Positions 46,223-58,839 are shown, numbered from the stretch's first letter. The stretch: DNA of 64,000 nt from Effrenium voratum (GCA_963377175.1 CAUJNA010000180.1:366633-430632), one strand, 5' to 3'. The notes: generated by a model from the letters alone, not told the origin. Program-made: numbers and translations.

Positions 46223-47625
46223 GACAGGCGGGATATTGGCGGCAGCCAAAGTCGCGTCAATGCCATTGCGCGTGAGGGTGGAGAGGTGGTCACCGAACTC
46301 CACACCAGGAGCATGAGGTGCGGGAAATCTGCATGGAGCCTGCTTCTCAGAACCAAGGCTCACGTGAACTTGTGTGAAATCAGCGACCCGCCGCAAGACA
46401 CGGCAGATTGCAGTAATTCACAAGCTCCCCGAACTGGGAGTAACACGATCGCTTTACCGGATAAAGGTCCTCTACTTGGGAATTCCTGATCTCAGGTTTT
46501 GGTAGTGTAAAAGCTTCAACTGCAAATAAAAATGGGGGAATTTGGATCGTTACCCACCCACGGCCGTATTTGGCCGTATACAACCCGTACTTGTTTAACA
46601 AAATGCTGACAATGTGCCGCACATGACCGTATGGCCTTTGCTTGCCCAAGCCATATGAACGGAAATAAACTGCACATCCATGTGAAGAAAGCGGCATGTT
46701 GGGGTGCCTTATCCCCAATCGGGGGCAGATTTTCCTTTAGCGGGTACCACGGAGTGAATGTATCGAGGGGTCCCCGCGCACGGTTTTCTGCAGTTTGGCA
46801 TGGTGATGGCACAACATCAGAGTCCCCGTCGAAATCACGTATTTCTCCTATGGTACCTCGGCGCCCTAAATGGACCATGGATTGCAAAGCATGACCGAAC
46901 CTCATGTGGGGAGGCGGGCTGAGGGAGTGCGTACACGCCTGAAACATGGAACTCCAAGGATGGGTACAGGCGGCGGGATACCTGAATAGAGCCGTATTAG
47001 GGAGTTAATAGGTGTTAGCCACCCCTCGCCCTAGCCCCACTTGGAGTTCTATGACAGCAGGCTAGCGGGAATCCACAAACCATCATGTATGTCATGTGAC
47101 TTTGCAGTCAGGCCCTTGGAGCTCATAAATAGGTTTGATAAGGCTGAATCGCAAAATCTTATTCAGCACACATCGGAAGCCCTATTGTCCTGCTAAGCAC
47201 AAGTTGGTCTGCCTTAAGGCTTGACACGGAGCTCTTATATTAAGCACGGCCTGAGCGATCCCTCGATAAGCCATATTCCAAGCTCGTGTTGACCTAGTTT
47301 GCTGTTTGTTGCCCCTACCTGACGATTTCTGGAAAACACCCATATGCTGTCAATGCCATGCATCACCACTGGCGAAGATAAACTCACGTGCATTTTTTAT
47401 AGACCAGCGCATTGCTCCATTGTCTGCAGTATGCCATTGACCAAGCCGCATATTGCACGGAGAAAAAAAGCCGCTCACTGGGTACCTGGCAATCCCATTC
47501 CTATTTTTCTAGGCCCTTGTAGTACCGCCTCGTCTCCAGCCGCATGTTCGTCCATGGCGGAACAGCCGCAATTTGCTCAGAACCGAGCCTTGGAAGAACG
47601 CGGAGAGTAGGTTGCTCCCAAGTGT
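46223..47625 (-). CDS. Two exons of an unrecognised gene
   Basis: Exon 47625-47526 follows a CAGCAG acceptor and reads TWEQPTLRVLPRLGSEQI, then AAVPPWTNMRLETR, before a GT donor. It joins in phase 2 to exon 46328-46223 (FPAPHAPGVEFGDHLSTLTR, then NGIDATLAAANIPPV), which ends at a strong GTAAGAG donor. The downstream partner is unclear. A plus-strand frame and another minus-strand frame are also open at 45980-46200. No family was recognised. Confidence 0.5.
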
Positions 47626-48240
47626 CTGCTGCGCTGGTGCTGTTGGGTGATGCGTCGGCTCTGAAAAGCCGAGTGAAAACACAACAACCACAGGTTCTCG
47701 TATTTTGTTACACAAACACTCATCAACACATAACAGAGTTATTTACGCACATCATCGTAGCAAATGGAAGTCATTGAGCGGCAACCCGAAACCCGAGGAA
47801 GCCCCTTGGCTGGTGATGTCCGCTTTTCTTTCGGGAGTTAACTTGGATACGCATCCCTTGGATTCGAAGCAATCCTCTGAAGCCAACAGCAAGGTGGGAC
47901 AAGACAACATAAGCTACACTGTTCTAAGGGAAGGAACTTGAATCCTAGTGTTTGTTTTTGTGTGAAAGGAGGCGTCCTCGATTTAGGTGGGTCCTCATAT
48001 TGGCACGCAAGAAAAACAAGTGAACTATCTGGTACTCGTTGGCTATCAATATTCATGGTGTCAAACGTAAACCCCCAATGTATATAAATCATGTGCACCT
48101 ATAACATGCGGTCGGTTTTGGCGATCAGCGCACGTCTCTGATTCTATATCATGTGTGTGTTTGTGTTTTCAGAGGTTACCCGTTTGTTTTTTGAGGCAAT
48201 TCAAGAAAAGGAACCCATTTTTGCGGTTGGTTTTGTCGGC

Positions 48241-48939
48241 CGCTTGCGAGCCGAGCTTTCTCGTTCGAACTGCGAGCCAAAGCCGCCGGGCGGCCAGGGT
48301 ACCTGACAGATGTATCTAGATTGGGGCACCCAGGCAATGTGGACATCCGAAAAACGTGGTAGCACCTGAAACAAAAAGGGTATCTGAAGGCTCCATGAAC
48401 CTTTTGAACATGGAGTCATTACATTACAAAGGATGGGTACAATACTCCGCTAATTGAAGGTGTCATGGAGAGTTATGGTGTATATATCTTTCTCCAAGAG
48501 CACCCTAACCAACCCCAATTCACAAACCTATACCTGAGAACTCCATCGGGCTAAAATAAACGTCATCCCAACGGCGGAAACGCGCGCCCCAACGGCGGAA
48601 ACGCGCGCCCCAACGGCGGAACTCGAGCCCAAGCATCGCAAACGCTTTCTTGATGAGGTTCTTCAAATAATCTTCGCTAAGGAGTGATCCGGATGTCACA
48701 ACTCGACCAAAGCCGCCTTGCAAGGGGGCGAAAGTCAGTTTTGTGTTGTGTTCAGCGCTTCATGTTGCTACCTTCTGAGGCTGCTTTGCGCCGAGGCCCT
48801 GAGCTGATGTGGATCAGCCAGGGGCCAACGGGGTTTCTTGCAAACTGCCGGTGTTTCTTGAATTCAACGGCGTTCTTTTGTTGCGGCGGCAGAAGTTCCC
48901 GTCCAAAATCACGCTCGTTTCCGCCGTCGGGAAGTAGGT
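48241..48939 (-). CDS. Three candidate exons of an unrecognised gene
   Basis: Segments 48939-48842 (LLPDGGNERDFGRELLPP, then AVEFKKHRQF, GCAAGA donor), 48716-48623 (GFGRVVTSGSLLSEDYLKNL and KKAFAMLGL, GT donor) and 48302-48241 (TGTCAG acceptor) look coding. The second and third join in phase 2 if the third reads YPGRPAALARSSNEKARL. A phase-0 reading (VPWPPGGFGSQFERESS) is also open. The first accepts phase 1 and fits the exon at 50342-50278, so these may be parts of one gene that continues to 46.2 kb. Confidence 0.45.
48566..48628. repeat. 21-bp tandem repeat, three copies
   Basis: CCAACGGCGGAAACGCGCGC recurs every 21 bp and overlaps the 3' end of the exon at 48716-48623. Read through on the minus strand, it would add FRRWGAR repeats. 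Confidence 0.9.
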
Positions 48940-50277
48940 CTTGCCGGTGCAAGTCAACACATGTGGTGGCAAAGCAAATGGGTATTCCAACAGGTCGCAC
49001 CGAGTTTCACCAACCCACAAAACCTGGCACAAAACCTTGCAAAGTTGCATAGTCGCGGTCCGAGGTGCGCAGATCTTGCAAAGCAGCCCACGTCAGGCAA
49101 AATGCCCACCAACCGCAAAAACGCCGTCGCAAATTGATTAACGCCGCCACAACCCGCTCCCGACCAATAAACCAATGAAAAAAACACGATAAACCATTAA
49201 CTTCATGAATCAACCAATAAACTAATACCAATTCTGGGCACCCTTACAAGGATTTGCGGTCCAAACAAAGGTCATTCTTAGGGTTCCCTATGGGTGGGTC
49301 AATAAACCAACGTTGAGAATCATGTTGCACATTCGAGAACAACATGTTTAGTTTCATATCCTAGTCCTGTTTTGCCAAACGGGTATAGCCTTTTTCGAGG
49401 ACACCCCCTTTTGGAGTGGTTGCTGTTCAAAGGTTGCTTTTCTGAGAAACTCACACATATCTATGAAGGTTCCTTCGGAATCTCGTAGCACTCATAAGGC
49501 CATCGTCTTTGGTTCTAGGTCTCGAAGAGGGCCCAATACCCTTTAAGATTTTATGGATGGTGTCTTTTTGTCGGGGCTGAAGCTCCTCCGTTTTCTTAGG
49601 GTTCAGTTGGCTGTAGCAGCTGTTTTTTATGGGCATGCCGCTCGGGCTGTTAAACCATCACGGAACAGCCGCTCATGTCTTTGGGCATGGTTTGGTGATA
49701 CCACTAGCGATGATGGTAAAAACCAGCTACAGGAATCTGTTTCGGAATGTAGGAACATATGCACGCCAAAGACAAGGGTTTGGGTCAATCCATGTAGCTG
49801 GCTTCTGAAAGCAGCTTCTTAGGAGCATATTGTTGGCTACGAGCAGGCTTGGCGTGTTTTGGCTACGGAGTGTTGTAGTTTAAGCTTTGGCGTGGCTATG
49901 GTTCTGAAGCTATGGCCGGAGTTGGGGGCATTGTGTTTCTGTTTTGGTTTCATTCTTGGTGGCCCTTTGGTGTGAGCGAACCAGCCTTTAACCTTGTGGA
50001 TATTGACGGTTTCCAACCCCTCGGGAGGGAGGATGTCATAATGTCTCAGCACAAGACCAAAGGGTCAAGTCCTAGCTTTTTGTTTAATTACCACTAAAAT
50101 GGCCTTCCCAACAGCTGGTTCGCTCTGGGCAACTCAGTTCATGATCCCCATGCTCCGTGCCTCGCTTTTAGAGAAACCCCATTACTCTTGGGCCCTGCTC
50201 GAAACAGGTGGACCCACTTGATGATCGGTTTGAACAAGAAAGCACTTTGCCAACCCAAAAAGGAAACACCAACCCGC

Positions 50278-50922
50278 CAATCTCGCGTGCTTTTCCGGAG
50301 CTAGGCCGGGCAAGGAAGCGTGAACCCTGTCGCTTCTCCCGCCTGATTGCCCGGGTTTAGGGCGTTTAGGGGCACGGTCTCGAAGAGCATGTGACACCAA
50401 ACAAAAAAAGGTCGAATGTTCATTTGACAAAGTTCCATTGGATCCCAAGTGCCGTCGCAGAAACCTCGAGCTTGAACCCTTGGTTTGACACACTCTCATT
50501 GGCCATGCATGAAAGTTTCATTGAATCCCTCAAAATCCCAACAACTCTAAGCTTTCACCCCTTTTGACTAGTTTCGCATCATAGCAAAAATTACGATTGG
50601 AAAACCAATTTTGACATGAGCCACGTTTAGAATGAGAGCCGCCCAGGACCTAGGGCGGCCTCCTGGCTTTGGTAAGAAATGAAGTGAGCCCCCCGCTTCT
50701 CGTTCCTCCTGCATGAAGCATAAACTACTCGATAGGGAACCCACAAGACCATTTTGGGTGAGCTTTTCACACAACTTCATATGTTGACCAAACAGAATGC
50801 AAGGCCGCGCGCCCCAAACCTCAGCCTGCCTAACCTCACCCAAGAGGCGGCAGGTCACAACCCCGGTCCGCCTCCCGCGCGAACTCCATGTGCACATCTC
50901 GCAGAAGATTGCTCCAAAGTGA
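50278..50922 (-). CDS. Two exons of an unrecognised basic protein
   Basis: Exon 50922-50840 follows a textbook acceptor (TTTTATTAG) and reads SLWSNLLRDVHMEFAREADR, then GCDLPPL, up to a GTGAGG donor. It ends in phase 2. Exon 50342-50278 accepts that phase and reads REKRQGSRFLARPSSGKARE with a GC donor. Another open frame in the second exon (RVHASLPGLAPEKHARL) is possible, but it would not join in phase. Confidence 0.58.
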
Positions 50923-51327
50923 CTAATAAAATATAAAACCTATCACAGGCTAATAGGGTTCCTTTGGAATACTTATATATCTTTGGGAGTGTCGCCTCTT
51001 TTTGGGGCCCCTGGCACCATGGCATTTGGCGAGCTCACATACTTCAGCGTGTTTCAAGTACTCACACAACAAAGCATGATGGTTATGACCTCTCTGCCCA
51101 AAGACTTTGACATTTGAAACCTATATAGCCTTTTTGCTCGAACAGTCAACTAAAAAAAACATGACAGGCAGGCGTCTTTCCGGTCAGCTTGCTGACAGGT
51201 GACCACCGTGCCAAACAATCAAGGCTGGTTTCGGCCAGCTCCGCCCTTGTTTGGGAAAAACAGCAACACACAAACCCAGTGGATTCCATTTGCCCCTGAG
51301 GATAATCGGCCATGTTCCCCGTAGTCT

Positions 51328-51743
51328 TTACAGAGTGGGCCCCTGAGTGCTATCCAACCACTGTCCCGTTTTCTTAAACAGCTGCTTCTCGAATGACTCT
51401 AAGCTAAGTACAGGTAAATGCAATGGATTCGGAAACTGAATCTTCTGCGCCATGGTGAAACGGACACTTCTATGCCCGATCCGGCAAAGCAGCTTCTCGG
51501 CGTGGGCTGCGTTCTTCACGTTTCTCCTACGGCGCGCTTCATGCCCACCTAGAGTCCATGGGCACCTCGTTCAAATGAACATATAAGTATGATGTGTGCT
51601 TGAGAACCGTTTCGTACGCATATGTTTTCCAACATGTTGAAACAATTGATGTCCAAACTTTCCCTGTCCCAGTGCAAGAATGCCTTTCCAAGTCTGTTCC
51701 GCTTAAAGTACTTCCCAACGTCCTCGGCCGAGGTGAAGGACCC
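51328..51743 (-). CDS. Two C-terminal exons of an unrecognised protein
   Basis: Exon 51743-51620 reads GSFTSAEDVGKYFKRNRLGK, then AFLHWDRESLDINCF. With a GC donor it ends in phase 1 and joins to exon 51506-51328, which reads HAEKLLCRIGHRSVRFTMAQ, then LPVLSLESFEKQLFKKTGQW and a TAA stop. The intron would be 113 nt. Composition and length look coding. No family was recognised. Confidence 0.55.
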
Positions 51744-52397
51744 CTTTAACCGCAAACAAACCCAATACTTATTTGGGGACCAGTTATTCATCTGATGGGA
51801 AGTTCCCAGGCATTGTAGAAGAGGGTTTTTGAAGAACAAACAACAACAACCAAAAGGAACCTGGCTCAAACTTGGCCAGGCGATGTCAAAAAAGCATCCC
51901 AAAAAAGAACGTTTACGGAGCATTATGTATGGATGTTTACTGAGCTGAGTCCATCAAAGTCGCATCAAACATTGCCTCACCGACCAAGGCAGGAACTTTC
52001 GGAACCCCTCAAGATGTACTTTCAGTGACTGTGGTCAAAGCCACCCCAACGCTCACTTCTGCAGTGGCCGCAACAAAACAAAGTCCGGGAACTCAAGTGA
52101 GCGAACCGGAGCCGACCAGCCCCACCCCTTGTCCCCAGTGCAACCCGACTAACCCAACTCCTGCCGTGCGAGGATTCGGTTGCGCAGGGCCAGCAGCCTG
52201 GCGTTTGCGGGTCTCATTTTTTGAGGGGGCCTCAAAATTGATCTCTGGACATCTTGAAACCATAATTTCGGAATACTAATCTTGATAAAGTCACTTTAAT
52301 GGACCCGCGGGTCATGAACATGTATGAAACTTGTCATCATCAGTGAGGCTGCTTAAAACCTGTGGCTTTCGCCAGTGCCAGCTGTCCGATGGTCAAC

Positions 52398-52439
52398 CCT
52401 CCATCCTTCGTACTCAAGTATGCGCTTTGGACGCCGCAT
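52398..52439 (-). CDS. Candidate small exon
   Basis: A 14-codon segment after a TTTGCGAG acceptor reads MRRPKRILEYEGWR and ends at a GT donor. A second short candidate (LLALRNRILARQ) lies at 52197-52161 with a possible GA donor. Both could follow the exon at 53840-53690. Confidence 0.35.
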
Positions 52440-53689
52440 CTCGCAAAGCTCAAGGGAGCAGAGTCCGAGAAACCCAGGTCACCATCCAAACCCCGAATAC
52501 ACGCAGGGTGAAAGTAGATGGCACAATTCCCTTTGGAGCTAGTCATCCTGTACATCCCCAAATCTGCGTGACTCTTGGCATCGACTTTCACCCTGTTGTG
52601 GCCAAGCTACCCATTGCATCAAGCCAGACAGGCTATTGCGCCCCACTCAATTATATAGATGTTCAGGGAGTTGACTAAAGCCTACTAAACTCAGTTTCCA
52701 AGGATTGCAGAGGAGATAGTTGGGAATTTACTGGAGGCTACTCACCACCTGGCAAACTCCTGGACCACCTAAGTTGGGGTACTCCAAGCGCTCGGGTTAA
52801 CAGTAGGTCGTTAGTGAACCCTAGTAACAATCCACTTTGGCGACCAGCAACCGGACTCAGTGGACAGTAAGGACCCCGAATTGTAATTTGCCATGGCTTC
52901 GTGGCTGAGTGTGGTTGGTTAAATTGCAATATGGCAGGGGCAATCCACCGTGAGGGGGTAAAAGCCATGGTTGCTGACCTACAAACTACGCTGCCCTTTA
53001 AAGCTGGCTTGCAACAAGTTGTCTGGAAACCTGGCTGCTCCCAACAATACCTGGACCATTTTGCAAAGGCCCCCCCTCATGGCTAGGGGTGAAGGCCAGA
53101 CCTGCAAATAGTAACCCAGAAAGAGCAAGTGCAGTTGACTCATTTGGGCAATACAGCGCCCAGCTCGTAACATGTGAAATTGGCAGCGGTACCCCTCCCC
53201 CCCCGATTCTCATGCGAAATTCGGGTGCCCCCCTCATGTCCCCCTCATGGAGGCCCCAAACCAACAATAGAAATAGTTCTATCAGTAAAACGGAATGGCT
53301 GTCCAAACCACTACCCCCTCGAAACTATGGGGCAAATACCCTTGGGTCCTGCTAGTGGCTTGAAAGCATCTTAGATTCCTGCAATTTACCATCATCCACG
53401 ATCACACCTGCCCAAAGGAGCTGAGCATACAAGGTGAGGGTTTTGGAACCCTGACTAAGCCAGAGACCCTGCCAACCACGCCGTCAAAAGACTTGTCCAG
53501 GGCATAGGCATGAAAAGAGTCACAAATTGAGTTCTTGGTGATTTGGCGGGGTCTTTGGGGGGTGGGGTGAGGCCGAGTTGAGGTCAGTTGAATTCTGGTA
53601 ATTCACGAAAACTGTCCTCACATATTTGTGCCCTCTGTTCCCCATGCTGTAGCTTGGGCCAACGCCAAGGAGGCTTTGATCACGCTTGC
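52440..53689. other. No gene called
   Basis: Open frames occur on both strands (for example near 52900-53080, plus) but no segment has paired splice sites with coding composition. Confidence 0.35.
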
Positions 53690-53840
53690 GGGAGAACTCC
53701 GGGAGGAGCGAAACAAGAATATTTGATGAGGAGTCCCTGTTGTGGCCCTGCTCCACCATGCAAAGGGCAAACCTAGCATCCTTGTCGAGCCTGTCGACAA
53801 TGTTGTCGAACCCCAGCTTTCTTGCACGCTTGGCTGGTGC
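53690..53840 (-). CDS. Coding exon of an unrecognised protein
   Basis: A 151-nt exon after a GATCCAG acceptor reads APAKRARKLGFDNIVDRL, DKDARFALCMVEQGHNRD and ILVSLLPEFS, and ends in phase 1 at a GCAAGC donor. Codon choice and the alternation of charged and hydrophobic residues are convincing. The sequence just upstream (54050-53845) is open in another minus-strand frame (KPHNQCLIDGIAAFVFQF), which could be a separate exon. Confidence 0.62.
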
Positions 53841-54089
53841 CTGGATCCGGTAAAGTGATACCCTCAAACTTATCCTTTAAGTTGTAGTTGAAATAGCAGC
53901 CAGACGGCAAAGTGTTTTTAAGCACCCTCAAGATGCAACTGCTTTCAAGGACCCAAATATACCGAAACTGGAAGACGAAAGCTGCAATCCCGTCGATTAA
54001 GCATTGGTTGTGAGGCTTGGTACCCTTTCTGGGGATAGTGTCACGCAAGATACTGACAAACATGTTTACCCACTGCTACCCAGGTTGAG

Positions 54090-54272
54090 CTACCACCCCT
54101 CTTTTTGGGTGCCCGTTTTGGGGTTCCAGTTCTCCGATTTAGAGACCAACCATATCCAACCGTCCTCTGTCCTGCGCTCCACGCGAACCATGGCCTCGGG
54201 TTCTGCATCAAGCGCTCGGATCCTCGCCAGGCTCTCAGGACATTTGGAGAACAGTGCTTCAAATACAAACAA
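54090..54272 (-). CDS. C-terminal exon of an unrecognised protein
   Basis: A long pyrimidine tract and CTCAAG acceptor lead into a 61-codon exon, LFVFEALFSKCPESLARIRA, then EPEAMVRVERRTEDGWIWLV and KSENWNPKTGT, ending in TAG. The exon is phase 0. The Trp-rich end before the stop is distinctive, but I do not recognise the family. Confidence 0.6.
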   Translation of the reverse strand: MFVFEALFSKCPESLARIRALDAEPEAMVRVERRTEDGWIWLVSKSENWNPKTGTQKEGW

Positions 54273-54965
54273 CTTGAGAAGAACAACAAGAACATAAAAC
54301 ATAAAACAAGGCTCCAGCCGCTCACTCTACCACGCGGGCGTAAGCCCTCCCCCTTTGCTGCTGGCGGCATACCAAGGGCCAAATGCAGCGACAAACGTCT
54401 CTCAGGAACTTGATCGAAGGGGTTCTGGTTGAAGGGCTGTTAAAACAAGTCTAGGGGGCAGGGGAGCCCTAAGATCACAATCGGGTGTTGCAGCATGATG
54501 AATGCTGGTTTACAGCAAACAAGGCGTGATGGACCCCGGGTCGATGTTGCGGCAGCCACCTTCTCTAGGAACAATTCAAAACAACATTTACGTATGTGTG
54601 TGTGTGAGTGAACACATGTATTACAATAATTTATATGCATACAACTGTGGCTCAAAAACATGTACCAAAATGGCACCTTAGTAAATGGAACCAAAGACCA
54701 ACACCTGCGTAACCCTAGCCCTTGAATTTTGAGCCACACCCATATAATGACGCGCACAATACTTTTTAACAACATGTCTATGCACACATACATGCTTATG
54801 TCTACATACCGCATTGCTTCGGTTGGGGGATAGTGCATACTTTGATTGAAAAAGATGATGCTTGACTAGGCGCCCAGTCAGACAGCTAAGTAACTAGAAG
54901 GCCCCTACGTCAGAATATGCCTCTGCTATAAGTTTGCAATTTGGGGGCACTAGGGAGGTGGTTCC

Positions 54966-56572
54966 CTATTGAAATTGTGCCCATGGTCTTGATACCGCCG
55001 TACTTGCAGCCTCCAGCAAATGATCCCATTCTGAGGAAAAACACAGGAGGTAAAACCGAGGTGAAAGGAACACGCTACTGACCTACCAGAAAACAATGGT
55101 TTTTAAGTACTGCTTCACGCGGGACTCTTTATGGGCCTCAAGCTCGTTTCCAAATCAGGGCCATGCCAAAGTTGAGGCGCCCTGTCCTTCAAGACAAAAG
55201 GATTCCGGCCGCGCTGCACCTCAACGAGCAATTTAATGACTGAGTTCTGGAGGCTTTATGGGGATTGGAGGTAGCAGAGGGTTTGAAGAACATATTTCAT
55301 TCCATACCATGCCGGTGCTACGGAGACGTGGCCGGATGATTGGAAACTGGGTTTTAAAGGGTTCTAGAGGACGTGACAGGCCCTTAATATGTCTCCTTTC
55401 AACATCATCCTTTTTTGTGACCAAAATGGTGATGCTTCAATCTGCCCCCAGAGAAGCATATAAAGACCCTCTGCTGGAGCGGGGTTGAACAAATGCTTGG
55501 AGGCTTTTAAGGTTGCAGGACTAGAAAAAGCCCAGCACTCGGGTTGTGTCAACCTGAATATTCAGAGGGACCTCAAAAACATTTAGGTAAAGAAACTTAC
55601 AGGATACTCTACAGGCAGTTTGTCAAGTACCCGCCACAACCCGGGTCTTGGCCAACTTCCAAAGATTTCCCGTGCCTGGTTTCTTAGACATTCAGGGTGA
55701 TGGCTCCAACAAGCCCCGAAAGGAACCGAGCTACTTTTAGGTCCGCATCTTGATCCGAGAGAGCAATCTGGCATTGCGACCAACAAAGTTCCATGTTGAG
55801 TTCCTGACACCTGCCAACCCTTTTGGTGTCCAACGACAACGCATTCGGGCAGACTATAATCGGCCAACCGGAGCAGCTTTATCAGGACCAGCTTCGCTTC
55901 TGTGTTTTCTTCTGAGTGTGTCCGAAAACATTGTGACTCCAGAGTAGTGGATAGAGTCAGGCTTTCCAAACAATTTTGGACTCCCCCCCTATTACTGCAA
56001 CTGGGTTGATTAATCCTGTGTTCCCAGTAGCGGACACCCATTTTGGATGGCGGGTAAGATCAAGCCGGAAAAATACCCACTGCAGTCTGGAGGTACCCAA
56101 TTCAAATTTGTCATGTTTTACCTCCACTGTTCTTTCTACGTTCGGCGTGTTGAGAACATTGCCACAAAGAACAATGTCGGCTGCTTCTCAAGCGAACAAT
56201 GGCTGAAACATCAAACTTTGGAATTTGAGGACACCCCCCCACACCCACATGTGGGACTAACAAAGAAGCAAGGATGCGGGCAGATTCCTGTTCTGGCTGG
56301 TGAGCCATCCCGAAGTCTCCTTGCCACACCCTCCCATTCCAATGGCCTTCTCACCAGTCCCCGTGAAAGCACCGGAAACGGCATCAATCCATAGAATCAG
56401 ACGAAACTTTGGTCCATTCTGGTTCCATTCTGGTTGTTGAATAGGGGAAAAAACAAAACAACTACGCGTGCCCTTTGGTTTCCTTGCCTGACATGCCCAG
56501 ACCCATAGACCACATGAGCCCCACGCAGGAACCTGCACCGGCCGCGAGCTTCCAAGCCTCGCACTTGGGCCC
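54966..56572 (-). CDS. Unrecognised protein, six consecutive exons ending in a stop
   Basis: Exons with closing phases: 56572-56488 (CEAWKLAAGAGSCVGLMW, GC donor), 56429-56355 (GPKFRLILWIDAVSGAFTGT, GTGAGA donor), 55899-55811 (AKLVLIKLLRLADYSLPECV), 55675-55601 (AREIFGSWPRPGLWRVLDKL, GTAAGT donor), 55246-55144 (SVIKLLVEVQRGRNPFVLKD, GC donor) and 55030-54966 (WDHLLEAASTAVSRPWAQFQ, stop TAG). The last acceptor follows a strong pyrimidine tract (TTTTTCCTCAG). Introns are 58, 455, 135, 354 and 113 nt. The phase agreement at five junctions makes this the best-supported unknown gene of the window. The first exon has a Gly/Met-rich hydrophobic part. The rest looks soluble. No family was recognised, and upstream exons probably exist. 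Confidence 0.7.
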
Positions 56573-56908
56573 CTTGTGGTTGGTGGATGTTGAACAATTG
56601 TTTGGGCAACCTGGGAGACACGTCTATATATAAACATATCTTTATAAAAAGAAACATCGGCTATGGATATACAAAAAGTCCGCAATAGGCCATTTCTCCC
56701 ACAGGTGCTCCAAAGACCCTCCGGGTTTCATCTGGTTTATAGCGCAGCCCGGGACTGGAGTCAAGGGGTGAACCAAGCGCTGCTCAATTGGGAGTCTTTT
56801 CCCAAAATCATGGCAAACGGACTACCCTGCTTCATATCAACTTATATAGAACACACCAACTCACCAACCCGGCTGCATGTTCTGTTTTTCGGCAGTCGTT
56901 TCCCTTGC

Positions 56909-57006
56909 TTCGATCTTCTGAGCGTCGACCAAGCCACAAGGCTTGATATGTGGCATGCTTCCTTTCCGTTTTCGCTTTGCAACCAGCTTCTACCCTCAAA
57001 TACTTT
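56909..57006 (-). CDS. Candidate basic exon
   Basis: A 98-nt segment between a GGCAG acceptor and a GCAAGG donor reads KYLRVEAGCKAKTERKHATY and ends WLGRRSEDR. It lies upstream of the six-exon gene, but its phase does not fit the next exon. Confidence 0.38.
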
Positions 57007-57811
57007 CTGCCAGTATCATTTGAGGATAAGGACAAATGCAAGATGCGGGCAAATACTATAATTCACAAAACAGAAATACGAAACTCCCAAGCAAGGGACC
57101 TTCATCATAGATCGTTCTAACTTTTATCCAGCAACTAACTGTTGATCCAGTTTGCACCACAGCAACCCGAAGTGTACATGCCAGTGATCGAGAGCTAACT
57201 TATCAGGGGCTTGCGACAAACAACATACACACGCAAACCAGGTAGAACCGAAAAATAACCCAGTTCTCCAGTAGATGTTCAAGCGGAAAAAGGGTCCCCC
57301 CCGCCCAATATGAAACAAGGACGCACTCCGCTCGAGGTCTGGGCAACCATGCCCAGTTCGGCAAATGGACCGGAACCTTCAGTGAGCCCGCTAAAGGGGT
57401 GAGTTCAGTGCCGGCGAAGATCCAAGGACGGAACATATCTTGAGCAGTATCACATCGACGCATGGCACTGAACCAGTATTCTTGATGTTCGAAATACCCC
57501 CATCACCCGGTGATGCTTGATCTTGTCAACCGCCGGTCATCCAGCTGGCCCTGATATCTTGCCATTCATCCAAGCCAACCTGCAAGTGGCACATCTAACT
57601 GAAACAGAGCCAACACTCATGGTCGGAGCCGCGCGAACCCCGTGTGCGCAATGTTGACAAACATGTTGCTGGAGAGGCAGGAGCCCAATATTCAATAAAC
57701 TGCAAACGCGGTGCGCTGCTTAAATTTGTTGAAGCAGGTCCACCCTCCTTGCCTCATTCGAAAAGGTATGCCATTTCGCCAACTCCACGCCCCGATTGTT
57801 TGCCCCCACGC

Positions 57812-57868
57812 CTGATCACGTGCGGCTTCCCGCAGGATGCCGTGCAAATGGCTTTGGCCCGCCCAAGC
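57812..57868 (-). CDS. Candidate exon upstream of the six-exon gene
   Basis: A 19-codon phase 0-0 segment reads AWAGQSHLHGILREAARDQ and ends at a GCGTGG donor. Its phase fits the exon at 56572-56488. The acceptor (TTGCCAAG) is weak. Confidence 0.42.
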
Positions 57869-58627
57869 CTTGGCAAGCCAACGGAGGTTTGTGGTCCCAT
57901 GCCTATGCTGAGTAACCCGCACAAACAGAAGCTTTCAATGCACCTCTGGTGTTGCGTTGACCCTCCTCTAAGGAAAAACAGGACCGCTAAAAGTGTAAAG
58001 TCCTATATTGGAAGCTCCCTTTGTATTCCGATACCTTCCGAAATGGGTGGGCAAAGGATCAACCATGCTAGACTGTAGTAAGCCGAGACCCATGGATAGG
58101 CAGGATCGAATCATAAATGCTGCTCCTCCAACAGAACACCTCCTTGTACTTTCCGAGGCAGTGTTTGGGGGATCCCTCAAGAGAGGGGGATGATTTTGCA
58201 TGCAGCCGCCTCCTTGATACTCTGGGATCTAGTCCAAGGGAGCCTGCGGGTTTCTCGGAATTTGGGTCCTTGGATTCTCGAAGCCTTATCCATGAGCTCG
58301 CTCGGGCCAAACCGATACACCTGTTTTGTTTAATCAATACCTAGGGCTTCAAGAACCTGTTAAAATGTCGTACCCTGACAAAAACATCGTTTTTTTCTGA
58401 ATTCTCTGAAAACATCGTGTAGGAAAAAGAACAAACACATCGTGCTTTTGATAGAACCCTTGAAGATGGGCATCTGAGGCCAAACACTCAGTTGGAGCAA
58501 CGGAGCACAGGCAAGTGTCGAGAGTGGAATTCACACAGGCATCACCTATTAAGCTTTCAAATGCGGGGCAGGGCTCTGTACTGACGATGCTTCGATTTGT
58601 AAGGCCCACATTGATGAGACTGGCAGC

Positions 58628-58690
58628 CAGGGTGCGCAGCTGGCTTCAGTGTGTAACTACCTTCGCCGCAAAACAGGCACCTAAAGATGC
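58628..58690 (-). CDS. Candidate exon with a CxxC motif
   Basis: After a CAGTCTTCAG acceptor the frame reads IFRCLFCGEGSYTLKPAAHP, then GC. RCLFCGE resembles half of a zinc-binding site. A GTAGTT donor inside the segment could end it after GE. The phase relation to the ankyrin exons upstream is unknown. Confidence 0.35.
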
Positions 58691-58839
58691 CTGAAGACTG
58701 ACGCCAGGTTTGAAGGGGGTGCTGGAATCCCGAAGCCTCCTTTTGGGTGCAGAAAAGCCGGGGTGACACTGTTTACGATTGTTTTAGGATGTGTGCGGTT
58801 GTTTTGTTTTGGGCGAAATGTGGTGGAATCTTGGCGGCT

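Noticed and set aside
45869..46489. 206-residue plus-strand ORF and a competing minus-strand frame (FAEAVTIAGLEIS at about 46170-46110)
   Set aside because: Both look partly coding but lack matching splice sites. The minus-strand exon at 46328-46223 with a GTAAGAG donor is better supported, and the two minus readings cannot both be used.
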